Positions 24,409 through 32,950 of a stretch of DNA of 64,000 bases are shown here, in pieces. The DNA is from an uncultured Clostridia bacterium (GTDB taxonomy: Bacteria > Bacillota > Clostridia > UBA1381 > UBA9506): assembly GCA_934438075.1 (NCBI GenBank), contig CAKSBF010000011.1:19941-83940 (forward strand). Direction: 5' to 3'. The position numbers and the translations under genes are program-made. A model generated the notes under the pieces. The model was given only the letters and a program-made list of their open reading frames with translations, searched no databases and was not told the DNA's origin. How positions within the stretch are numbered: position 1 is the first letter of the stretch; every line of letters begins with the position of its first letter.

Positions 24409-25869
24409 ATGTATCAGCTGGTAGTTGTGGATGATGAGAAATTTTCCCGTTCTGTCGTGGAAAAGTATATTCGTTCTGCGCAGAGAAATTTTGAAGTAGC
24501 AGGAGCTTTTTCAAATGGCGAGGAGGCACTTGCTTTTATAGAGCAACATTCGGTGGATGTTGTCATTACAGATATTAAAATGCCGAAAATGGATGGTATG
24601 GAGCTGTGCGCGCAGATTCGCTCCCGGAACAAAAAGTGTAAAATTGTCATCCTGAGCGGTTACGGAGAATTTTCCTATGCACAGCAGGCCATTAAATATG
24701 GGGTTTGCCATTATCTTTTAAAACCGATTGACATGGAAGAGCTTTGCGAGGCGCTTCGGAAAATAGAAAAGCAATTAGATGGGGAAAATGCCGTTGAAGT
24801 GCATGATGAACAAAGCCGGCGCTTAAACCAGGAGCAATTTTTTGTCGATGCTATTTTGGGAGTCACGGCAGATCGCAAGGAGATGCCGGAGGCTTTTGCG
24901 CGGTTGGAATTTCCGTTTGAATATGAGCATGCGAAGGGGAAAATTATAAAATTTCAGGTAAAGGATTATGAGCGTTTTATCCAGGAAGTTTGGAATTATG
25001 AAAAGGATCGTTTAAGTATCGCAGTGGTAAACTTGCTGGAAACCTGCGGAGAAAATATTTACGCATATTCGGTAGTTCATCATGGAGACACCATGATTTT
25101 TGCAGTGGTAGACGGCGGTTATCCAAGTACATATATTGAGCAGATGCAGGATACAGCAAGAGAATTGCTGTCATTGGAGCTGCGCGGTGAGATATTGTGT
25201 CAGTTTGAAAGTCCGGCAGAAATTTCTCAGAAATTTTCCATGCTGAAAACTTTGGATACGGAAGTGGAGATGTTAGTATCTTATCTGAAAACGGGGGACA
25301 AGAATTCTGCACAGCTGATGCTGAAGCGTTTGGTGTATGAATATGCTAAGATGGGTGAGAACAGCTTCCGCAAACTGCTGCAAAAGTTGTCTGTTGTTTT
25401 GGAGGGCGGCTCCGATTTTGAGCATGAACTTACGGAGTTGTATAACCAATATCCAATCGGAGGCTTGGCGGAAGCAGAGGAATTTTCCAAACGGCTTCTT
25501 CAGCTAGCAGGCAGCGGAGAAGTTAGAGAAACAGATTCTCTGATTCAGAAAATAAAGAAATTTGTTGAAGATAATTACACCAACGATATCTCAAGAGAGG
25601 ATGTTGCGGGTGCTGTATTTTTGAATGCAAATTATTTCAGCCGATATTTCAGCATGAAAACCGGACAAAGTTTTTCGGACTATTTATTGGAGGTTCGGAT
25701 GCATAAGGCGGTGGAGTTGCTTAACAACAGCGGAACGATTTATGAGATTGCAAAAAGAGTAGGATATAATGATTATCGCCACTTTTTGCGTACCTTTAAA
25801 AAGTATACGGGTTACACCCCGTCAGAGTATAGGCGTTCTGTTCTGGGGAAGGCGGATGATATGGCATGA
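24409..25869 (+). CDS. YesN-type response regulator (REC + AraC HTH)
   Basis: This 486-residue regulator has a receiver domain with phosphorylation site Asp55 (VITDIKMPKMDG) and LLKPID near residue 105. A linker region follows, then a C-terminal AraC-type double helix-turn-helix (about 385-480, ending in KYTGYTPSEYRR). It would activate the downstream ABC transporter and surface-protein genes when phosphorylated. It overlaps the sensor kinase gene by 4 bases (ATGA). AAGGAG precedes the start. Confidence 0.93.
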   Translation: MYQLVVVDDEKFSRSVVEKYIRSAQRNFEVAGAFSNGEEALAFIEQHSVDVVITDIKMPKMDGMELCAQIRSRNKKCKIVILSGYGEFSYAQQAIKYGVCHYLLKPIDMEELCEALRKIEKQLDGENAVEVHDEQSRRLNQEQFFVDAILGVTADRKEMPEAFARLEFPFEYEHAKGKIIKFQVKDYERFIQEVWNYEKDRLSIAVVNLLETCGENIYAYSVVHHGDTMIFAVVDGGYPSTYIEQMQDTARELLSLELRGEILCQFESPAEISQKFSMLKTLDTEVEMLVSYLKTGDKNSAQLMLKRLVYEYAKMGENSFRKLLQKLSVVLEGGSDFEHELTELYNQYPIGGLAEAEEFSKRLLQLAGSGEVRETDSLIQKIKKFVEDNYTNDISREDVAGAVFLNANYFSRYFSMKTGQSFSDYLLEVRMHKAVELLNNSGTIYEIAKRVGYNDYRHFLRTFKKYTGYTPSEYRRSVLGKADDMA

Positions 25870-27665
25870 AACATCTTCGGTTTAAAAATCCGTATGGGGC
25901 AAATAGTCAGTTGTTTAAAATATTTACCCGTTTTATGTCCTTTGTTTTAATCATTTGTCTTTCGGTTGTCTTGCTTGTTTACGGCTATGGCGTTCGTGCT
26001 ATCAGCAAGAGCTTGATTCAGTCCAACCAGTCAACGGCAGAGCACACAGCGGTTTCGACAGAATCTATCTTTCGGGAAATCGAGTTGGTTTTGGGAAACT
26101 TAAGCGGCAACAATTATGTACAAACTTATGTAATAGCTCAGAATCCGCGCAGTCTGATCAATGAACTAGACATGCGGCTTCATGAGCTTTTATCTATGCT
26201 CACGGCGGCATATAATTACATTGATTCTATATATGTGTATTCAGAGACGAACAACAAAGTTTTCAGTACGACGTTTGAAAGCTCTCCGGACGAGATTGAA
26301 GATGTCAATTGGCTGGAAGTGTATGAGAAAAACAAACAGAAATATTTAACGGTGTATCCGAGGAAAAAATATAATATTTATCCGAATATTATTACTTTTA
26401 TGCGTCCTGTATCCGTGGGTGCGTCTAAAGGTGCGGTGCTGATAAATATTAATCCGGAAGAGATAGAGGCACTGAGTAACAGCGGAGAGGATAAACTGCA
26501 GAACACCTATATGGTTACAGAAGACGGAACCATTATTTACAGTCAGACGCAGAGCGAGATATTTACGAATACGGCGGAACATCCTGTTCTGAAAGAAGCG
26601 ATGCAAAACGGGGCGGAAGAAGGGATCCTGCTGCGGCAAAAAGAAGGAATTTATGCTGTTTCGCAGGTTGTATCAAGTTATTATGATTGGTCTTATGTTA
26701 ATCTGTACGGACCTGAGGACTCCATACGCGATTTTGCGACCATTCGGAACTTAATATTGTTTAGTTTATTTATTATCTTGGCGGTTGGTTTTGCTGCGGC
26801 AATCTATTTTTCCTATACGGCATATCAGCCGATTCAAAGTATTTTGGATATTTTAGACCGTCCGGAACAGTGGAATCAAGCAAACAAAAGTGACGGAGAA
26901 GTGAAGTATATTGCCTCCAGAATCGTTACCATGCTTCAAACAAACAGAGATTTGGAGACGGAGTTCCAAAAACAGATGAAAACTTTAAACGATACTTATG
27001 CTTATGCCTTGCAGGTGCAGATTAATCCCCATTTTCTGTTTAATACGCTCAACTTGATTAATATGATGATTGTTGATGATTATGGTGTGGGACAAAGAAG
27101 CTCCAAGGTATTGGTGGAGCTGTCGCGTCTGCTTTGGTACAGTCTGAAAAACGAGGACAAGTTTATTACCGTGCGTGAAGAAGTGGAATGTGCTAAATTG
27201 TATCTGGATATTTTAAGCAAACGTTATCCGGATTTATTTACGGTTCGTTATGATGTGAGCGACTCTGTGTTGGAGAATCTTATTTTAAAGCTTAGTTTGC
27301 AGCCGTTGATTGAAAATGCCGTAAATCACGGTTTGATACCTAAAGAAAGCGGAGGGGTTGTTACCGTTTCGGTACAGCCGGAATGCGAACAGCTGAGAAT
27401 AGCGGTAACGGATAACGGCGTCGGAATGAACGCGGCACATCTGGAGGAAGTACGTCAATCGGTATACAGCGATATGGAAATGGACAGCAAGCATATAGGT
27501 GTTAAAAATGTACGGCAAAGAATTAAACTGCTATTGGGTGAAGCCTATGAACTGACCATTGAGAGTGAGGAAAACCGCGGTACATGCGTTAGTTATACCG
27601 CGCCTATTTTAATGCAGCCTGAATTGCAGGTCAAAGAAAACGGTAACGATAAGGCACCTATGTAA
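25866..27665 (+). CDS. YesM-type sensor histidine kinase
   Basis: This 599-residue membrane kinase has a first membrane helix at about residues 16-37, a large extracellular sensor domain, a second helix near 293-318 and a HAMP-like stretch. The His-kinase domain has INPHFLFNTLN (phospho-His about 388) and an ATPase domain (LQPLIENAVNHG, DNGVGM). It probably senses an oligosaccharide outside the cell, perhaps through the binding lipoprotein, and phosphorylates the YesN-type partner encoded just upstream. Confidence 0.93.
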   Translation: MKHLRFKNPYGANSQLFKIFTRFMSFVLIICLSVVLLVYGYGVRAISKSLIQSNQSTAEHTAVSTESIFREIELVLGNLSGNNYVQTYVIAQNPRSLINELDMRLHELLSMLTAAYNYIDSIYVYSETNNKVFSTTFESSPDEIEDVNWLEVYEKNKQKYLTVYPRKKYNIYPNIITFMRPVSVGASKGAVLININPEEIEALSNSGEDKLQNTYMVTEDGTIIYSQTQSEIFTNTAEHPVLKEAMQNGAEEGILLRQKEGIYAVSQVVSSYYDWSYVNLYGPEDSIRDFATIRNLILFSLFIILAVGFAAAIYFSYTAYQPIQSILDILDRPEQWNQANKSDGEVKYIASRIVTMLQTNRDLETEFQKQMKTLNDTYAYALQVQINPHFLFNTLNLINMMIVDDYGVGQRSSKVLVELSRLLWYSLKNEDKFITVREEVECAKLYLDILSKRYPDLFTVRYDVSDSVLENLILKLSLQPLIENAVNHGLIPKESGGVVTVSVQPECEQLRIAVTDNGVGMNAAHLEEVRQSVYSDMEMDSKHIGVKNVRQRIKLLLGEAYELTIESEENRGTCVSYTAPILMQPELQVKENGNDKAPM

Positions 27666-27735
27666 CAAAAAGACACTTTTCATCCCCAATATTTGATTAT
27701 ATAATAATAATGTAACCAGATTGGGGGGTCGATTT

Positions 27736-28689
27736 ATGAAAGTAGAAAAAGCATCATTAGACAAAAGCAGAACTTCTCGTAGGCTAAATTATGCAATGCG
27801 TGACAGTTTATCTCTGTCATTGCTTGCGTTGCCGGGAATTGTTCTGCTTTTTATATTCAATTATCTGCCAATGTACGGACTGGTTGTTGCATTTAAGCAA
27901 TTTAATCCAAATCAGGGTATTTGGAAAAGCCCGTGGGTCGGTTGGGATAATTTTGAATTTTTCTTTACCTCGCAGGATGCGTGGCGTGTTTTGCGCAACA
28001 CGGTTTTGTACAGCCTTGACTTTATGTTCATCGGTCTGTTTTTTGCTGTGGTCATTGCGTTGCTGCTGTACAACCTGCGCAGTCAGGTCGGTGTAAAAAT
28101 CTACAACACCGTTATGATTTTACCAAAGTTTTTATCTATGGTTTTAATTGCTTTTATAGTTTATTCAATTTTAAATCCTGCGTCGGGCATTTTGAACCAG
28201 ATTATTCGGGCATTCGGCGGCAGCGGAAAAACAGACTGGTATGCTAAGCCGGAGGCGTGGCCGTGGGTTTTAACCATCGTGCACATCTGGCAGACGGTGG
28301 GTATGAACTCTATCGTATATTATGCGGCTCTGATGGGAATTGATGAGGCGCTGTTTGAGGCAGCACGCATTGACGGTGCGAACAAGTGGAAACAGACACG
28401 TTACATTGCGATTCCGCATTTGACAAGCATAATGATTATTACCACTATTTTAGCATTCGGTAATCTGTTTAACGGAGATTTTGGTTTGTTTTATCAGACA
28501 ACACGTGACGTTGGACTTTTATATTCTACAACGGATATCATTTCAACTTATACCTTCCGTGGCTTAATGGGAGGTAATATGGGTGTTTCTGCAGCGGTAG
28601 GGCTGTTCCAGTCCTGTGCAGGGTTGGTTCTGGTGGTACTGGTTAATTTGATTGTGAAAAAAATCAGTCCGGAAAACAGTCTGTTTTAA
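27736..28689 (+). CDS. sugar ABC transporter permease, LplB type
   Basis: The 317-residue inner membrane protein has about six membrane segments and the binding-protein-dependent permease EAA loop (EALFEAARIDGANKW). LplB/YteP-type permeases import oligosaccharides, often pectin- or rhamnogalacturonan-derived. GGGGGG at 27723-27728 precedes ATG 27736. It pairs with the next permease; no ATPase gene is in the operon, so a shared MsmX-like ATPase is expected. Confidence 0.93.
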   Translation: MKVEKASLDKSRTSRRLNYAMRDSLSLSLLALPGIVLLFIFNYLPMYGLVVAFKQFNPNQGIWKSPWVGWDNFEFFFTSQDAWRVLRNTVLYSLDFMFIGLFFAVVIALLLYNLRSQVGVKIYNTVMILPKFLSMVLIAFIVYSILNPASGILNQIIRAFGGSGKTDWYAKPEAWPWVLTIVHIWQTVGMNSIVYYAALMGIDEALFEAARIDGANKWKQTRYIAIPHLTSIMIITTILAFGNLFNGDFGLFYQTTRDVGLLYSTTDIISTYTFRGLMGGNMGVSAAVGLFQSCAGLVLVVLVNLIVKKISPENSLF

Positions 28690-28724
28690 TCTGAAATGTA
28701 TTGTTTAGAATGGAGTATGATATT

Positions 28725-29603
28725 ATGAAGAAAAAAATCAGTGTAGGTCAGATTGTTTTACATGCCATTTTCATTGTATTGAGCTTGACTTATATTTTAC
28801 CTTTTATTTTGGTAATTTCTATCTCGATATCCAGCGAATCTGCCATTCGGGAATTTGGCTACACCATTTTTCCAAAAGTGATAGACTTTGAGGCATATCG
28901 TCAAATCTTTTTGAACCCCTCGCAGTTGCTGGACTCATATGCGGTAACCATTTTCTTTTCGGCTGTGACAACGTTTTTATCTGTTCTGGTAATGACTTTG
29001 ATGGCGTATCCTCTGTCACGTCCGAATTATAAATTTAAAGGTATATTGACATTTTATATTTTCTTTACCATGCTGTTCAGTGCGGGATTGGTTCCGTCCT
29101 ACATTATCAATTCCACTTATCTGCATTTGGACAACACCATATGGATTTACATTTTGCCATCGTTGGTCAGTGCATGGAATATTATTATTATCCGAACATT
29201 CTTCCAGGGATTGCCGGAAGGTTTGGTAGAGGCCGCCAAGATAGACGGTGCAAGTGAAATAAGGACTTATTTCCAGATTATTATGCCGCTGTCCAAACCT
29301 GTTATTGCGACAATGGCGTTCTTTGTTGTCATTGCAAAGTGGAATGACTGGAACACGGCGTTGGTTTACATTAGAAATCCGAAATTATATTCTTTGCAAT
29401 ATATGCTTCAAAAGATATTACGTGAGGCAGACTTTGTAAATGATATTGCGAAGAACACGGGCATGTTTGCTGATTATGAAATACCGACGGAAAGCATGCG
29501 GTATGCAATGGCAATACTGGCGGCAGGCCCGATGCTTGTAGTATTCCCGTTTTTCCAGAAATATTTTGCACGCGGCTTAACTATTGGTGCGGTAAAGGGC
29601 TGA
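28725..29603 (+). CDS. sugar ABC transporter permease, LplC/YtcP type
   Basis: The 292-residue permease has six membrane segments and the EAA loop VEAAKIDGASEIRTY. It forms the channel with the LplB-type partner upstream. GGAG at 28712-28715 is spaced for ATG 28725; the earlier TTG and ATG codons are less likely. It acts in the cell membrane. The binding lipoprotein gene follows. Confidence 0.93.
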   Translation: MKKKISVGQIVLHAIFIVLSLTYILPFILVISISISSESAIREFGYTIFPKVIDFEAYRQIFLNPSQLLDSYAVTIFFSAVTTFLSVLVMTLMAYPLSRPNYKFKGILTFYIFFTMLFSAGLVPSYIINSTYLHLDNTIWIYILPSLVSAWNIIIIRTFFQGLPEGLVEAAKIDGASEIRTYFQIIMPLSKPVIATMAFFVVIAKWNDWNTALVYIRNPKLYSLQYMLQKILREADFVNDIAKNTGMFADYEIPTESMRYAMAILAAGPMLVVFPFFQKYFARGLTIGAVKG

Positions 29604-29665
29604 TATTTTAGAAAATAAAAAAATAAATACAGAGAACAACCGAAATGAGAAAGGATGATGAAGCA

Positions 29666-31189
29666 ATGGCAAAAACAAAAAGACAACGTATGAAGCAAAT
29701 GATGGCTGCATTACTTTGCGGTGCAATGCTGATGGGAATGGCGGGCTGCGGCGATAAAAGTAAGGAAAGCAACGCCAGCGGCAGCAATGTAACCTTAAAA
29801 TGGGTTATGCCGGGTCCCGGAAAACAGGTTGACTCAGAAAGAGTGTGGAGCAAGTTCAACGAAGAGCTGCAAAATTATCTGCCGGGGGTATCGGTATCCT
29901 TTGAGGTGATTCCGACAGCGGACTATAAGCAGAAGTATTTGCTGATGAACACCGGACGTGAGGAAATGGATTTGGTCAGCACCTACACTTTAGATTTTAA
30001 CGCAGAGGCACGCAACGGTTCTTTCCTTGCGATTAACGATTCGATGGACAAGGAAGCACCGGAGCTGAAGAAACAGCTTCCGGACTGGCTGTGGAGTTAC
30101 ACAACAGTTGACGACAAGATTTATGCTGTTCCGGTTTATCAGAGTATGCAGTCGCAGGTTATGGGTATTCGTACCCCGACAGCGCTTGCAAATAAATATT
30201 TAGACACGAAAAAGGCAGAACAGATTTTCTGGGCAAGCAGAACTTTCACCAAAGAAGGCTATGATGTTATCGAAGATTATCTGAAACAGTTAAAGGATTC
30301 CGGGGAACTTGGTTTGGGCTTGGAGCCCGGCTCGTTCCAGCAGCAGGGCTATGAGCAGTTCTTAATGCCGTATGCGGTGAAGAACGGTGACGAGCATCCG
30401 AAGGTTGTTAACATCTGGCAGACAGAGGAAACAAAATATTATTACGGAAGAATGGCAGAATGGTACAAAGCAGGTTACATCCGTCAGGATATCCTGAGTG
30501 TACAGAAATCTTCCAATGACAGAGGTAAAGAGGGCGGCTACACAATGTGGCTTGACCAAACAATCAAAAATTCTGCGGAGAAGGATACCAATAAATATGG
30601 AATGGATATTACCGTAATTCCGCTTCAGGATTATTTCTACATTCCGTCGGTTGCTGCAGCCGGTGGTACGGCTATTTCTTCCAGAAGCAAACATGCAACG
30701 GAGGCTATTAAGCTTTTGGAATTGCTGAATACTGATAAAGGTAAGGATTTATACCGTTTGCTGGTATTTGGTTTTGAGGGAGAGCACTATAAAAAGATTT
30801 CGGATGACCGCGTTGAAACCATTGGCTATGTCGGTCAGGCAGGCTCTACGGCACCTTACGGTATGCTCAAATGGATTGTAGGCAACACACAGTTGGCATA
30901 TGATACGCAGACCGAATTTGAAGGCTGGAATCATTATATCTTTGATGAAATTAACCTCCAGGGTGAAAAATCAAAACTGATGGGATTCAAGCCAAAGTTG
31001 GATCGTATTCAGACAAAGCTGGCGCAGGTTTTAACGGTAAAGGGTGAATATGCTTCCCTGGGCAGCGGCGCTGTAGAAAACTGGGAGCAGGTATATCAGG
31101 AATATATGGATAAGTTGGAGTTGGCGGGCAACCAGGATATTATTGATGATTTGCAGAAGCAGGTTGATGAATTTCTGGCAAAGAAATAA
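29666..31189 (+). CDS. extracellular solute-binding lipoprotein of the ABC transporter
   Basis: The 507-residue protein has a lipoprotein signal ending in GMAGC (Cys28), followed by a bacterial solute-binding domain of the type found with LplB/LplC permeases. It is anchored outside the membrane and delivers an oligosaccharide to the permeases. AAAGGA precedes ATG 29666; the in-frame ATG 29645 lacks a good site and would move the signal peptide. The SLH protein gene follows after 36 bases with no terminator. Confidence 0.9.
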   Translation: MAKTKRQRMKQMMAALLCGAMLMGMAGCGDKSKESNASGSNVTLKWVMPGPGKQVDSERVWSKFNEELQNYLPGVSVSFEVIPTADYKQKYLLMNTGREEMDLVSTYTLDFNAEARNGSFLAINDSMDKEAPELKKQLPDWLWSYTTVDDKIYAVPVYQSMQSQVMGIRTPTALANKYLDTKKAEQIFWASRTFTKEGYDVIEDYLKQLKDSGELGLGLEPGSFQQQGYEQFLMPYAVKNGDEHPKVVNIWQTEETKYYYGRMAEWYKAGYIRQDILSVQKSSNDRGKEGGYTMWLDQTIKNSAEKDTNKYGMDITVIPLQDYFYIPSVAAAGGTAISSRSKHATEAIKLLELLNTDKGKDLYRLLVFGFEGEHYKKISDDRVETIGYVGQAGSTAPYGMLKWIVGNTQLAYDTQTEFEGWNHYIFDEINLQGEKSKLMGFKPKLDRIQTKLAQVLTVKGEYASLGSGAVENWEQVYQEYMDKLELAGNQDIIDDLQKQVDEFLAKK

Positions 31190-31225
31190 TCACTACGGGC
31201 TTGCGGATGCAGATGGGAGGAAATT

Positions 31226-32947
31226 ATGAAAAGAATACTTGCGGTCGTTGTCATGTTTGCGTTATGTCTCGGACTGATTCCTGTCAGTGCGCAGGAGGCA
31301 TCACTGAATGCAGAGATAAAAAAAGATGAGCATGACGTTTGGATTACCGGCAGCGTAACGCCGGCGCAAGAACAGATAGTGACGCTGTTTATTTATTTAC
31401 CGCTGAAGGAAGCACCATCGGCAGCAAAAGGAGACTTGCTTTCCTTCTGTTATTATGCGGCAGAAACCCGCACAGCAGAGGACGGGAGCTTTTCATTCTA
31501 TAAAGCATTGAGCAAAAACGACCAATCCGGACGCTATCAGGTTCGGATTGGTACGGCAGGGATTACCCCTGCTGTCAGTGACAGCTTTTTCCACGTTTCG
31601 GAAGACGAATATCAGAAACTGTATGAAAAAATGACCGAGCAGGACGAGACAAAAAAACTGACAGACGCTAAGCTGGATGCGGAACTGGAGTCTATGCGCG
31701 AAGTTTATCAGGCAATGGGTGCAGAGCTTGATGTTTATTTTGCTTTACCAAGCAAAACCAGCCGTTTGAAGGTTTGTAAGGCAGTGCTTGATGTTTCGAA
31801 ATTTGCGGATGGCAAGGATGTTATTCGTGTTTTGAATGAACAGATTGCACTGGAAACCTTAAATCAATCTAAAGACGCACAGGCATTTTCAAACACGCTG
31901 AGTAGTTTTCAGACGGTATTGGGTCTGGATGTAACGAAAGCGGGTTCGGAGGAAAAGCAGGCAGAGGTATGGCGCTTGATGATGCAAAGAATGCCGTATC
32001 AAGATATTAAAAGTTTGCAGGCTGAATTTGGAGAGTGCTGTGCGGTTGCCGCAATTAATGTGGCGTTGTGGGGGGCAATTCCAAAGGTTATAGAGGCATA
32101 TAAAAATATTTTTAAAGATTTGCTGTCAGGTGACTACAGCAAGCTGACTCAAAACAGACAAGCTGTGGTATGTCAGGCGATGGCAGACGCAACGTTTTCT
32201 ACAAGCAAAGAATTTACAGAAGCGTTTGCAGATTGTGTTGCAGCTCAGCTGAAGCTGCAGACAAAAGATAATGACGATTCCTCTGATAAAAACAGTCATA
32301 AATCAGGCGGGGGAGGCAGAAGCAACGGCGGCGGTGTTCCGCAGTTGCCGGAATTAACACCGATTGATCCGTTGCCAACGCAGACTCCGGCTCCTGAGTT
32401 TTCAGATTTAGAGCATTTTGACTGGGCAAAAGAACATATCGTGAAGCTGAGGGAAATGGAGATTATTTCCGGCACGGATGATCGTCTTTTTGAGCCGAAC
32501 CGTGGCGTAAACAAAGAAGAATTCATTAAAATGGTAGTGTTGGCGTCAAATGATTTTAACGCAGCGGCGGAATGCAGCTTTACAGATGTAGAGCGGGGCG
32601 CTTGGTATTATCCGTATGTGGCAAGCGCTGTTTCGGCGGGACTGGTACTGGGCAACACGACAGGACAGTTTGGCAGCGGTACACAGGTATCGCGGCAGGA
32701 TGCGGCGGTTATTTTGTGCCGGTTCCTGGAAAAGAAAGGTGTAGCGCTTAGCGCATCGGAAGAAACAGTATTTGCTGATGAAGGCAACATTGCAGATTAT
32801 GCTTTACAGGCAGTGAAAAAGCTGCATCAGGCGGGAATTATTAAAGGTTTTGAAGACCGGACATTCCTTCCCGACAAGCTTTGCAGCCGTGCAGAAGCAG
32901 CGGTGATGATCAGCCATGCATTAACGGCGGCATATCAGGAGGAGTAA
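31226..32947 (+). CDS. exported protein with C-terminal SLH domains
   Basis: The 573-residue protein has a signal peptide (about 1-22) and an Ig-like N-terminal region. A helical middle part follows (about 130-350), then a Gly-rich and Pro/Thr-rich linker (about 350-390) and three SLH domains (about 393-570), such as the one around FSDLEHFDWAKEHIVKL. SLH domains bind secondary cell-wall polymers and hold proteins on the surface. The middle region has no recognisable catalytic motif. GGGAGG precedes the start. It lies between the transporter and another SLH protein gene. Confidence 0.85.
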   Translation: MKRILAVVVMFALCLGLIPVSAQEASLNAEIKKDEHDVWITGSVTPAQEQIVTLFIYLPLKEAPSAAKGDLLSFCYYAAETRTAEDGSFSFYKALSKNDQSGRYQVRIGTAGITPAVSDSFFHVSEDEYQKLYEKMTEQDETKKLTDAKLDAELESMREVYQAMGAELDVYFALPSKTSRLKVCKAVLDVSKFADGKDVIRVLNEQIALETLNQSKDAQAFSNTLSSFQTVLGLDVTKAGSEEKQAEVWRLMMQRMPYQDIKSLQAEFGECCAVAAINVALWGAIPKVIEAYKNIFKDLLSGDYSKLTQNRQAVVCQAMADATFSTSKEFTEAFADCVAAQLKLQTKDNDDSSDKNSHKSGGGGRSNGGGVPQLPELTPIDPLPTQTPAPEFSDLEHFDWAKEHIVKLREMEIISGTDDRLFEPNRGVNKEEFIKMVVLASNDFNAAAECSFTDVERGAWYYPYVASAVSAGLVLGNTTGQFGSGTQVSRQDAAVILCRFLEKKGVALSASEETVFADEGNIADYALQAVKKLHQAGIIKGFEDRTFLPDKLCSRAEAAVMISHALTAAYQEE

Positions 32948-32950
32948 TTG